From NCBI GenBank assembly GCA_013001145.1, contig JABDND010000182.1:1-41879 (forward strand): a stretch of 41,879 nucleotides of DNA. Direction: 5' to 3'. The stretch is from Croceitalea sp. GTDB lineage: Bacteria; Bacteroidota; Bacteroidia; Flavobacteriales; Flavobacteriaceae. The position numbers were made by a program, and so were the translations under genes. The notes under the pieces are model-generated. The model had not been told where the DNA came from. It worked only from the letters and a program-made list of their open reading frames with translations, and searched no databases. Below, piece after piece: positions 34,362 to 41,879 of this stretch. The number at the start of each line of letters is the position of its first letter. Positions within the stretch are counted from its first letter, which is position 1.

Positions 34362-36286
34362 TATTTTTTCAACCATAATAATTGATAAGGTGACAATGCT
34401 AAAAACCCGCTATTGAGTTGGGTTGATTGATTGGCGATAATATCATGGTACTTTTGGTCTTTTAAATAGCCCAATTTGGCAATTCTGTTGCCATCAAGTA
34501 CTTGGGTATGCTCATCAAAATTGCTAATTACCAATACGCCCTCATTCGTAGCCCCGGTACGTTCAAATATCAAAATGTGCTCATTGCTCGTATGGTGCAA
34601 AACCATATTGTTGCCATCAGCGAATTCCGGAGTTTTTTTGCGCCGAGCGATCATGTTTTTCAGGCTACCAAAAATCGTGGCTTGAGGACCTTTTTTCTTT
34701 TTTACAGATGCGATCGTAGCCCAGTCTTGTTGGGGTCTGTTGGCCCAACGACTGTCTTCTTTCTTGTTCGCATCCTTCAGAAAAGAATAATCGTTCAAGG
34801 TGCCAATTTCATCACCGGCATAAATAAATGGGATACCCCCAAAAGAAAGAATGATTCCATGCAACATGATAATTTTGTCCACGGCCTGTTCTTGTAAAGC
34901 CACATCATTTGTTTCAAGGGCTTTTTCAAGACCCAAAAGCGAAGCGGCACTTCCTGTAATTCTCCCATCGCCATTTTTAGGATTGTACATGAACATCAAT
35001 CCTTTGGCAGGGGACCAAGCTAAATTTTGGCAATAATAATCCAATAAAAATTTACGGTGTCCTTGTGGATTCCAACCCATCTCATTGATGAATCGGTCAT
35101 CCAATCCCAATCCAATGTCATCATGGCAGCGTATATAATTTATCCATGTGGCATCTTGGGGTTTGGTAGGAATGTTGGCTATGGTTTTGTAGAGCAGCGC
35201 TGTTTTTTTGGTAGCCATAGAGTTCCATAGCAATGCCATGAGCGAAGCATTGTAGGCCACTTCACATTCATTGCCTTCTTTGTTGCCTTCACCAAAATAT
35301 CTGATTATGTTCAAAGGGGCCACTATGGCCTCGGCCAGTAAAATAGTGCCTGGAGCTACCACTTGTAAACACATTTTAAATAGAGCTATTATGGTATGTG
35401 CTTCAGGTAAGTTTTGAGAATCGGTTCCCATTTTTTTCCACAAAAAAGCCAAGGCATCAAAGCGAACAATATCTACTCCCAGGTTGACCAATTTCACCAA
35501 ATTGGCAAGCATTTCCATAAATACCTGGGGGTTGGTATAGTTCAAATCCCATTGATAACTATTGAAAACGGTCATTACCCATTTGTCCATTTCGGGAACA
35601 TAAGTGTAATTGCCAGGTGAGGTCTCCGGGAAAATCTCTGGAAGTGATTTTTCAAATTCGTTGGGGATGGTACGATCGGGATAGGTATAGTAATAATCTT
35701 GATATTTTTTTTGTCCGGCTTTGGCCTTTTTCGCCCAAGAATGCTCGTTTGATGTATGGTTGACCACAAAATCGAGCATTAGATACATTTTTTTTGCCCG
35801 CAATGTTGTGGTAAGTCCATCCAAATCTTTTTTGGTACCATAGCGTTTGTCAATCGCGGTGTAATCATTGACCGCATACCCGCCATCATTTTCACCCTTG
35901 GGCCTTGTTGTTATAGGCATCAGATGCAATAAGTTGATACCCAAATCTTCAAAGTAGGATAATTTTTGTTGCAACCCATTCAAGTCTTTGTTAAAATGGT
36001 CAACATACAATTGCATGCCCATTATTTTTTCTGATTGGTACCAATTACCACTGTTTATTCTTGACAGATCTTGCTCTCTCAGGGTATGGGACCTAGTTTT
36101 GTACAGTTTGGGCAACAATGTCAATAAATCATTAAAGGCTCCTGATTCTATACCCTTTGGATAAATAGCTAAAAACAAGTCTTTTAACAGGGTTAAATTG
36201 GTGGCCAAACGAAGCTCAAAATGGGCATCTAAATCTTTTGGCTTAGTGGTTTGGGCCAATAACTTATGCAATGCAGCTTGGTTCAT
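34358..36286 (-). CDS. Amylosucrase-type GH13 glucansucrase
   Basis: Predicted to split sucrose, adding glucose to an alpha-1,4-glucan and releasing fructose. At 642 residues it is close to the Neisseria amylosucrase length. Active-site residues by family pattern: nucleophile D277 (VDIVRFDALAFLWKKMGT), acid/base E319 (LLAEAIV), transition-state D389 (RCHDDIGLGLDD), and NDGGYAVNDY and DFVVNHTSNEH upstream. WNSMATKKTALLY and TFNSYQWDLNYTNP-like text (VFNSYQWDLNYTNP) are specific to amylosucrases rather than general amylases. The helical N-terminal domain is present; there is no signal peptide, so it is intracellular. A fructokinase lies 1 nt upstream. Sucrose hydrolase is the main alternative. 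Confidence 0.88.
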   Translation of the reverse strand: MNQAALHKLLAQTTKPKDLDAHFELRLATNLTLLKDLFLAIYPKGIESGAFNDLLTLLPKLYKTRSHTLREQDLSRINSGNWYQSEKIMGMQLYVDHFNKDLNGLQQKLSYFEDLGINLLHLMPITTRPKGENDGGYAVNDYTAIDKRYGTKKDLDGLTTTLRAKKMYLMLDFVVNHTSNEHSWAKKAKAGQKKYQDYYYTYPDRTIPNEFEKSLPEIFPETSPGNYTYVPEMDKWVMTVFNSYQWDLNYTNPQVFMEMLANLVKLVNLGVDIVRFDALAFLWKKMGTDSQNLPEAHTIIALFKMCLQVVAPGTILLAEAIVAPLNIIRYFGEGNKEGNECEVAYNASLMALLWNSMATKKTALLYKTIANIPTKPQDATWINYIRCHDDIGLGLDDRFINEMGWNPQGHRKFLLDYYCQNLAWSPAKGLMFMYNPKNGDGRITGSAASLLGLEKALETNDVALQEQAVDKIIMLHGIILSFGGIPFIYAGDEIGTLNDYSFLKDANKKEDSRWANRPQQDWATIASVKKKKGPQATIFGSLKNMIARRKKTPEFADGNNMVLHHTSNEHILIFERTGATNEGVLVISNFDEHTQVLDGNRIAKLGYLKDQKYHDIIANQSTQLNSGFLALSPYQLLWLKKY

Positions 36287-36287
36287 A

Positions 36288-37235
36288 CTAGGCGTTCAAT
36301 TGTTTAGTGGTGGGCAAGGCGGATATTGCCCCATACTTTGTTGTGGTAATGGCGCCTGCTTTATTAGCTATTTCAATCATTTTTAGCAATAGTGCCTTAT
36401 CATCAAAAATCAATTTGAAATTTGACAACTGGGCGATTTGGTGCAGCAGACAACCAATAAAGGCATCGCCAGCACCCGTAGTGTCAATAGGCTCCACTGT
36501 AATACTGGGCACAATTTTATTAAATGAAAAGGTGCTAATATATGTGCCTTCTTTGCCTAAAGTAATCGCTATAATCTGAGCACCTTCTTCATGTAAAAAA
36601 GCACAAGCTTCTGCCAAATCTTGCTTACCCGAAAGCAATTGGGCCTCCTCCAAGCTGAATTTGCACAAGTGTGATTTTTGGACAAAGGGCAGGCATTTTT
36701 TAATAAAAACGGCCTCATTGTCTTTCCAAAGATCATGACGATAATTGGGGTCAAAACTTATAAAGGAGTTTTTGGTAAGGGCATCAAATAGGTAATGTCC
36801 GTAAGCCTCTTCAAGTGGCCCGCCCAACATGGCGGTGGCCGCACCAAAATGAATCATATTTCGGTCAAAATCCCTTTTAATGGCAGAGTCATATTTTAAT
36901 TCTTTGTCGGCACCCCTGCTAAATACAAAATCACGTTCGCCGTTTTCAGAAATTGAAACGAAAGCGAGTGTGGTAAATGTTTTTGACCTTTGTGCCAACG
37001 AAATATCTACCCCTTCTTTTTTGAGCACATCCAGTAAAAAGGTGCCAAAAGGATCTTTGCCCACGCAGCCAATAAAGGTGCTTTTACCGCCTAATCTACT
37101 AATTGCGCAGGCGACATTGGCGGGAGCACCGCCAGCTTTTTTGGTAAATATGCCTGCTTTAGAAAGATTGCTACCCTGGTTTTCTGCAACAAAGTCAATT
37201 AATAGCTCGCCAACACAAAATATTCTAGTTATCAA
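36288..37235 (-). CDS. Fructokinase (PfkB family)
   Basis: 315 residues. The N-terminus IFCVGELLIDFV and KKAGGAPANVACAISRLGGKSTFIGCVG is typical of bacterial fructokinases; the catalytic motif is DTTGAGDAFIGCLL near residue 255. It sits directly upstream of amylosucrase, so fructose released by that enzyme would enter glycolysis as fructose 6-phosphate. The substrate is inferred from this pairing and overall similarity. The gene is divergent from the phosphatase gene, with two exact -7 boxes in the spacer. Confidence 0.9.
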   Translation of the reverse strand: MITRIFCVGELLIDFVAENQGSNLSKAGIFTKKAGGAPANVACAISRLGGKSTFIGCVGKDPFGTFLLDVLKKEGVDISLAQRSKTFTTLAFVSISENGERDFVFSRGADKELKYDSAIKRDFDRNMIHFGAATAMLGGPLEEAYGHYLFDALTKNSFISFDPNYRHDLWKDNEAVFIKKCLPFVQKSHLCKFSLEEAQLLSGKQDLAEACAFLHEEGAQIIAITLGKEGTYISTFSFNKIVPSITVEPIDTTGAGDAFIGCLLHQIAQLSNFKLIFDDKALLLKMIEIANKAGAITTTKYGAISALPTTKQLNA

Positions 37236-37284
37236 ACGACTGAAGATTTAGAATTACAAGGTACACAGAAATCTATTGACGTGC

Positions 37285-37331
37285 CAAAAATATATAGCCC
37301 TCTAATACGATAAATCTTAACCTCAAATTTA
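37285..37331 (-). promoter_or_regulatory. Two -7 boxes upstream of the fructokinase-amylosucrase pair
   Basis: TATTTTTG (37285-37292) and TAAATTTG (37324-37331) on the minus strand are both exact consensus matches, 50 and 89 nt before the start codon. Confidence 0.5.
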
Positions 37332-37376
37332 TATGGGTTGCTTTAATTGTACTTAATTTTATAAAAAATTGTTTAC

Positions 37377-38105
37377 ATGCGCCGACTTGTTATAGGTGAT
37401 ATTCACTCAGGATTGAAAGCATTGCACCAAGTTTTGGAACGTGCAGAGATAACAAAGAACGACCACTTGATTTTTTTGGGTGATTATGTTGATGGGTGGA
37501 GTGCTGCCTTCGAGACCGTTTCGTATTTAATAACGCTCAAAAATACCCACAATTGTACTTTTATACGTGGCAACCATGATGAACTGTGTTATAAATGGAT
37601 GACCACAGGGGAGGCAAATCCGCAATGGTTGGCACATGGCGGCCACGCCACTAGGGCATCGTATTTAATTGCGGGCAAAGACAAATGGAAATCACATCTT
37701 GAATTTTATGAACAGCTTGAAAACACTTTTGTTGATGAGAACAATCGTTTGTATTTGCACGCTGGCTTCACTAATTTAAAGGGAATAGAATTCGAATATT
37801 TTGATCAGTTGTTTTATTGGGACCGTACTTTATGGGAATTGGCAAGGGCCATAGACCCAAATATGACCCCCCAAGATGCCAATTATCCAAAGCGATTGAT
37901 TCACTATAAAGAGATATTTATTGGGCATACGCCCATTTCAAAAATCGACATTGCTGTGCCCAAAAAAGCAGCAAATGTATGGAATGTAGATACTGGGGCA
38001 GGTTTTAAAGGGCCCCTAACCATTATGGAAGTTGGAAACAATGTCTTTTGGCAGAGTAATCCCGTTCATGAATTGTACAAAGGAGAAGCAGGCAGAAATC
38101 CGTAA
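37377..38105 (+). CDS. PPP-family metallophosphatase
   Basis: 242 residues. Motifs in order: VIGDIHSG, FLGDYVDGW, IRGNHDELC, a His in HGGHATR, YLHAGF and IGHTPIS. This is the complete metal-binding set of calcineurin-like PPP phosphatases. It may act as a Ser/Thr phosphatase or on a small molecule (such as diadenosine tetraphosphate); the sequence does not decide. The desaturase gene follows after 52 nt on the same strand. Confidence 0.93.
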   Translation: MRRLVIGDIHSGLKALHQVLERAEITKNDHLIFLGDYVDGWSAAFETVSYLITLKNTHNCTFIRGNHDELCYKWMTTGEANPQWLAHGGHATRASYLIAGKDKWKSHLEFYEQLENTFVDENNRLYLHAGFTNLKGIEFEYFDQLFYWDRTLWELARAIDPNMTPQDANYPKRLIHYKEIFIGHTPISKIDIAVPKKAANVWNVDTGAGFKGPLTIMEVGNNVFWQSNPVHELYKGEAGRNP

Positions 38106-38130
38106 TATAGTACCATAATCTCAAGAATAT

Positions 38131-38158
38131 TGGAGACCTTTACAGAAAGCAGTCTCCA
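38131..38158 (+). promoter_or_regulatory. Hairpin reaching the desaturase start codon
   Basis: TGGAGAC pairs with GTCTCCA (7 bp, 14-nt loop). The 3' arm covers the ribosome-binding region and the A of the ATG. Confidence 0.4.
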
Positions 38159-39153
38159 TGTCAACCAAAAACATCCGATTAGAAGTTATGCAGGCCATTG
38201 AACCCAAGGTAAAAGGGTTTATGGACTCATTTTTAATGCCCATAGAAGAAATTTGGCAACCTACAGATCTACTTCCTAACCCTCAATCTGATAGCTTTTT
38301 TGATGAAATTGAAGAGATTCGTGAAGAATCAAAAGAATTGGGCTATGATTTTTGGGTCACCTTGGTGGCCGATACAATTACGGAAGAGGCGCTGCCTACA
38401 TATGAATCATGGCTTATGGATGTGGAAGGCATAAATCAACACTCTGGCAAGGAAAATGGCTGGTCAAAATGGGTTCGTGCGTGGACTGCCGAAGAAAACC
38501 GGCACGGTGATGTGCTCAACAAGTACCTTTATATTTCTGGAAGGGTCAATATGCGCGAAGTTGAAATTACCACACAACATTTAATCGCTGACGGTTTTGA
38601 CATTGGAACAGATAGAGATCCCTACAAGAATTTTGTCTACACGACTTTTCAAGAATTGGCAACCAATATTTCGCACAAAAGGGTAGGTAAAATGGCCAAG
38701 CAAAAAGGGAATCTCTTATTGGGTAAAATGTGTACCATCATTGCCGGGGATGAAATGCGGCACCATTTAGCCTATCGCGAATTCGTCAAAACTATAATAG
38801 ATCAAGACCCCAACGGACTCATATTGGCCTTTGCAGATATGATGAAGAAAAAAATAGTCATGCCTGCCCATTTTTTAAGGGAGTCAGGTGGTCAAATAGG
38901 GACCGCCTTTGAACTATTTTCAAATTGTGCGCAACGTTTGGGAGTCTATACGGCCCAAGATTACGTGGACATACTCCAAAAGTTGAATGATTATTGGGAT
39001 ATTGGCAGCGTTAGGGGCCTCAATGAACATGCCGAAAAAGCCCGTGACTATTTAATGAATCTACCTGCCCGATTGCAACGCATATCTGAACGAATGAAAT
39101 TTGGCCAAGATCAGTATCAGTTCAAATGGGTGACTGCCAATGGTATGCTATAA
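38158..39153 (+). CDS. Acyl-ACP desaturase
   Basis: Soluble di-iron desaturase (ferritin-like fold) that introduces a double bond in acyl-ACP, 331 residues. Di-iron ligands fit the family: E in ITEEALPTY, EENRHG (E112/H116), E in TFQELAT, and GDEMRHH (ExxH). No membrane segments are seen, as expected. Substrates come from the ACP pathway encoded at 7.6-9.2 kb. A hairpin in the leader may control translation. It is convergent with the HhH gene, with 27 nt between stops. Confidence 0.94.
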   Translation: MSTKNIRLEVMQAIEPKVKGFMDSFLMPIEEIWQPTDLLPNPQSDSFFDEIEEIREESKELGYDFWVTLVADTITEEALPTYESWLMDVEGINQHSGKENGWSKWVRAWTAEENRHGDVLNKYLYISGRVNMREVEITTQHLIADGFDIGTDRDPYKNFVYTTFQELATNISHKRVGKMAKQKGNLLLGKMCTIIAGDEMRHHLAYREFVKTIIDQDPNGLILAFADMMKKKIVMPAHFLRESGGQIGTAFELFSNCAQRLGVYTAQDYVDILQKLNDYWDIGSVRGLNEHAEKARDYLMNLPARLQRISERMKFGQDQYQFKWVTANGML

Positions 39154-39180
39154 TAAAGATTGTTGCTATCACCTTGTGAT

Positions 39181-39756
39181 TTAGAACTTGCCTGCCTTAT
39201 GGTCATCTTGCCATTTGGCTAACTGCTTCCACTCCCCTAAATGGGCCATTTGGGCTTGCATGGGCCAGGATGCAGGATCATGTATACGATACCTTTTACC
39301 CCCAGTATTCAAGACTTCTTGGCATTTATTGGCTGAAGTATCGGCGAGCGCTTTCCAGGTTTTTATTCCGGCTTCATGAAAAAGACCTTCAATCTTTGGA
39401 CCAATTCCTTCTACAACTTTTAAATCGTCGAATTTAATGCGCTTGCCAAAAGCGGCCTTGGCTTCATTGGCATCAAATGCGACATCCTTGGCAGTAGATG
39501 GTGTAATTTTAGAAGCGGCTATGTTTGACGCACCTCCAGTTTCACTTTTTATGGCACCCATTGCAGGTGCTTTTTGATTTTTCAAACACGCATCAAGATC
39601 GGCTTTGAGTTGAGCGTTATGATTTTTAAGCGCATTGATTTCATCCCCGCCATCAGTTCCTTTATTTTTTCCTTTGCCCCAATAATAGCCTATAATCAAG
39701 CAGATTAAACCAAACAGCAATACCAGTAACCAGTGCAGCACATTTTCTGAGTCCAT
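39181..39756 (-). CDS. Membrane-anchored helix-hairpin-helix protein
   Basis: 191 residues. One N-terminal membrane helix (WLLVLLFGLICLIIGYYWG) is followed by a short coiled coil (EINALKNHNAQLKADLDACL) and a low-complexity linker. A C-terminal helix-hairpin-helix/DUF4332-like fold then follows (LKVVEGIGPKIEGLFHEAGIKTWKAL). The tail HDPASWPMQAQMAHLGEWKQL is shared with other Bacteroidota proteins of this type. DNA binding is possible but not shown. Function unknown. Confidence 0.85.
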   Translation of the reverse strand: MDSENVLHWLLVLLFGLICLIIGYYWGKGKNKGTDGGDEINALKNHNAQLKADLDACLKNQKAPAMGAIKSETGGASNIAASKITPSTAKDVAFDANEAKAAFGKRIKFDDLKVVEGIGPKIEGLFHEAGIKTWKALADTSANKCQEVLNTGGKRYRIHDPASWPMQAQMAHLGEWKQLAKWQDDHKAGKF

Positions 39757-40069
39757 CGTTGTTTATTTTTTGTTAGCCATACAAAGTATTGAAAAATTTG
39801 CAAAAAAGTACTACAAACGCCGATGAATATGTTAAAAACCAGATATTTATGAAAATCCAAAAAGGTTTTTCCCATCCTGTGCATTTCATCTAAACATATA
39901 TTATTTATAACCAACTACACACTTTTATTGACCGCCTATAATTGACGTACAATTCAACTGAAAAATTATTAAGACTTTTAACTAACGAAAATTCACACCC
40001 TATTTCTCCCGACCAAGATCCGGCATTGAAGTAGGGTTTTTCTAGTAATTAGATTGAGTTAGTTTGGTT
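39757..40069. other. Intergenic stretch with a structured segment
   Basis: No protein gene. It contains the upstream region of the HhH gene and, at 39997-40037, ACCCTA ... TAGGGT enclosing CCG ... CGG, with a T5 run after it on the plus strand. I cannot assign it to a known RNA. Confidence 0.35.
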
Positions 40070-40106
40070 AAAAGCCGTTTTCTTTATTTTGAAAGCGGCT
40101 TTTTTA
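40070..40106 (+). terminator. Intrinsic terminator, probably bidirectional
   Basis: AAAAGCCGTTTTC pairs with GAAAGCGGCTTTT (13 bp, one G-U, 8-nt loop) with T6 on the plus strand. On the minus strand it could also end the aldehyde dehydrogenase transcript, though its T tail is shorter there. No plus-strand gene precedes it. Confidence 0.7.
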
Positions 40107-40162
40107 TTTAAACATGAACTCTTGACTCAAGTGGTTTATAGAAGTCTAAAAAGAGGGTAATA

Positions 40163-41716
40163 TTATAAATCAAACTTAATGCCTTGAGCTAAGGGTAATT
40201 CCGTTGTATAATTGATGGTATTGGTTTGTCTGCGCATATACACTTTCCAAGCATCTGAACCACTCTCACGACCACCACCAGTTTCTTTTTCTCCTCCAAA
40301 GGCACCTCCAATTTCGGCACCTGAGGTGCCAATATTGACATTGGCAATACCGCAATCACTACCAGCGGCAGATAGAAATCGCTCTGCCTCCCTCAAATTA
40401 TTGGTCATAATTGCCGATGACAACCCTTGTACTACGCCATTTTGTTGTGCGATCGCATTTTCAACATCGCCTGAATATTTCAATAGATATAAGATGGGGG
40501 CAAATGTTTCCTCTTGAACTATTTGAAATGAATTTTGGGCTTCAACAATCGCGGGCTTAACATAACAACCACTTTCGTAACCATCACCGTCTAAAACTCC
40601 ACCTTCAATAAGAATATTTCCGCCCTCTTCTATGGCCTTTTTGAGCGCTTTGGAATACATTTTAACTGCATCGGTATCAATCAACGGACCAACATGGTTA
40701 TTTTGATCAAGCGGATTTCCTATTCGTAATTGTTTGTAGGCGGCAACAAGGGCCTCTTTTACTTGTTCATACATGGACTCATGAACTATGAGACGGCGGG
40801 TAGAAGTACAGCGTTGGCCTGCAGTGCCAACTGCGCCAAAAACGGCTCCTATGACCGTCATTTTAATGTCCGCATCTGGTGTAACAATTATAGCATTATT
40901 GCCACCTAGTTCCAACAGTGATTTCCCTAGTCGGGCCGCTACGGCCTGGGCCACGATTTTACCCATACGAATTGAGCCGGTAGCTGAAATTAATGGAATG
41001 CGTTTATCATTTGTCATCATTTCACCAACTTTATAATCGCCATTGATCAAACATGAAATGCCCTCTGGCAGATTATTCTGTTTGATTATCTCGGCCATTA
41101 TATTTTGACAAGCAACGCCACATAGGGGTGTTTTTTCAGAGGGTTTCCACACACATACATCACCACATACCCAGGCCAAAGCTGTATTCCATGCCCAAAC
41201 GGCCACAGGAAAGTTAAAAGCTGAAATAATCCCCACAACGCCCAACGGATGGTACTGCTCATACATGCGGTGGCCAGGCCTTTCGGAATGCATGGTAAGG
41301 CCGTGCAATTGCCTTGATAGACCAACCGCGAAATCACATATATCGATCATTTCCTGCACCTCGCCCAACCCTTCCTGATATGACTTTCCCATTTCGTAGG
41401 ATACCAATTGCCCTAAAGGCTCCTTAAGTTCACGAAGCTTATCACCAAATTGTCGCACAACTTCGCCTCTTTGAGGCGCCGGAATCGTCCGCCATTCTTG
41501 AAAGGCTTTGGTAGCTGCGGCCATCACTTTTTCGTAATCATCTTTTGAGGTGCCTTTTACTTTGGCAATTAGCGCCCCATCAACGGGAGAATGGGAGGTC
41601 AATACATCGCCCGAGCCAAAATGGTTTGTGCCGGTTGAAGTACCAGCGTTAATTTCTTTTAAGCCCAATTGTTTCATGGCCTTGTCCAATCCAAATGAAG
41701 AAGTGATTTTTGACAT
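40163..41716 (-). CDS. ALDH7-type aldehyde dehydrogenase (piperideine-6-carboxylate/aminoadipate semialdehyde dehydrogenase)
   Basis: NAD-dependent oxidation of 2-aminoadipate semialdehyde in lysine breakdown, by resemblance to antiquitin/AmaB. It has 517 residues. Catalytic C303 (GTAGQRCTSTRRL), general base E269 (LLELGGNNAIIV) and cofactor-binding SATGSIRMGK are present. The C-terminal FGGEKETGGGRESGSDAWKVYMRRQT is characteristic of the ALDH7 group. No other lysine catabolism gene is in the window, so substrate rests on family similarity. An exact -7 box lies upstream. Confidence 0.9.
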   Translation of the reverse strand: MSKITSSFGLDKAMKQLGLKEINAGTSTGTNHFGSGDVLTSHSPVDGALIAKVKGTSKDDYEKVMAAATKAFQEWRTIPAPQRGEVVRQFGDKLRELKEPLGQLVSYEMGKSYQEGLGEVQEMIDICDFAVGLSRQLHGLTMHSERPGHRMYEQYHPLGVVGIISAFNFPVAVWAWNTALAWVCGDVCVWKPSEKTPLCGVACQNIMAEIIKQNNLPEGISCLINGDYKVGEMMTNDKRIPLISATGSIRMGKIVAQAVAARLGKSLLELGGNNAIIVTPDADIKMTVIGAVFGAVGTAGQRCTSTRRLIVHESMYEQVKEALVAAYKQLRIGNPLDQNNHVGPLIDTDAVKMYSKALKKAIEEGGNILIEGGVLDGDGYESGCYVKPAIVEAQNSFQIVQEETFAPILYLLKYSGDVENAIAQQNGVVQGLSSAIMTNNLREAERFLSAAGSDCGIANVNIGTSGAEIGGAFGGEKETGGGRESGSDAWKVYMRRQTNTINYTTELPLAQGIKFDL

Positions 41717-41753
41717 TATATAACTTTTTAAAGCTCTATTGTTAGAATTTTGA

Positions 41754-41761
41754 CAAAACTA
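41754..41761 (-). promoter_or_regulatory. -7 box of the aldehyde dehydrogenase gene
   Basis: TAGTTTTG on the minus strand is an exact TAnnTTTG match, 37 nt before the start codon. Confidence 0.55.
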
Positions 41762-41795
41762 CAAAGAATACTCATGAAGAAACATACGAACACTC

Positions 41796-41879
41796 ATGAA
41801 TAAAGTTGTACCAGTAAAAGCAGTAATCCTATCAATGCAGGAAAGCTCTGCACAACAAGTATCTTTTTGGAGACCGAAT
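41796..41879 (+). CDS. Possible 5' end of a gene cut by the window edge
   Basis: An ATG opens a frame of 28 codons with no stop (MNKVVPVKAVILSMQ...), divergent from the aldehyde dehydrogenase. Too short to recognise. A small frame before it (MKKHTNTHE) ends across this ATG and is probably not a gene. Confidence 0.4.
   Translation, partial: MNKVVPVKAVILSMQESSAQQVSFWRPN

Noticed and set aside
34358-36286. Ordinary alpha-amylase
   Set aside because: Amylosucrase-specific stretches (FNSYQWDLNY, FLWKKMGT, CHDDIG) and the fructokinase neighbour point to a sucrose enzyme.
1-41879. tRNA, rRNA, CRISPR, insertion sequences, prophage or known defence islands
   Set aside because: None recognised by eye on either strand; a tRNAscan or HMM run would be needed to exclude small ones.

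Overview
The window looks like a piece of a chromosome from a member of the Flavobacteriaceae (Bacteroidota), probably a marine one. The evidence is AT-rich DNA and many start-proximal boxes matching the Bacteroidota -7 consensus TAnnTTTG. Gene sets and orders are also characteristic of the phylum: acpP-fabF-rnc-IPExxxVDY-pyk, and moxR-DUF58-batA-B-C-D-E. The long 632-residue PurF-like protein is flavobacterial too. I see no rRNA, tRNA, CRISPR array, insertion sequence or phage gene. This is mostly core chromosome with a few accessory modules.

Layout. 1-1923 (-) is the N-terminal two thirds of a UvrD/AddA-like helicase, cut by the window edge. 2041-2649 (+) is a Mn/Fe superoxide dismutase with its own promoter and terminator. 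2718-3226 has no protein gene but carries three tandem, near-identical minus-strand units. Each has a promoter-like -33/-7 pair, a conserved block of about 40 nt, and a strong hairpin whose stem sequence differs between copies with compensatory changes. I read these as three small RNA genes and consider them the best candidate for something undescribed here. 3314-7419 (-) holds a PurF-like amidotransferase/PRTase, a PfkB kinase, RNase HI and PurN. 7578-11930 (+) is acpP, fabF, rnc, an IPExxxVDY protein and pyk. 11931-17705 (-, with one + gene) is a LOV-like PAS protein, a TetR regulator, DinB, a CYTH protein (+), formate-THF ligase and PheS.

17755-21934 (-) has two SulP anion transporters flanking a beta-carbonic anhydrase, suggesting bicarbonate handling. 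22009-31434 (-) is a small membrane protein followed by the complete aerotolerance-type Bat cluster. 31591-34361 (+) is an aldo/keto reductase, an SDR dehydrogenase and an AlbA_2 (Schlafen-type) protein. 34358-37235 (-) is a tight amylosucrase-fructokinase pair. In it, sucrose would be split into glucan plus fructose and the fructose phosphorylated. 37377-39153 (+) is a PPP-family phosphatase and an acyl-ACP desaturase. 39181-39756 (-) is a membrane-anchored helix-hairpin-helix protein. 40163-41716 (-) is an ALDH7-type aldehyde dehydrogenase, and a possible new plus-strand gene starts at 41796.

Several track ORFs begin at TTG or GTG codons upstream of a better ATG (PurF-like, DUF58, CYTH, aldo/keto reductase, BatD, the 22-kb small protein). 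I moved those starts and give the reason in each entry.
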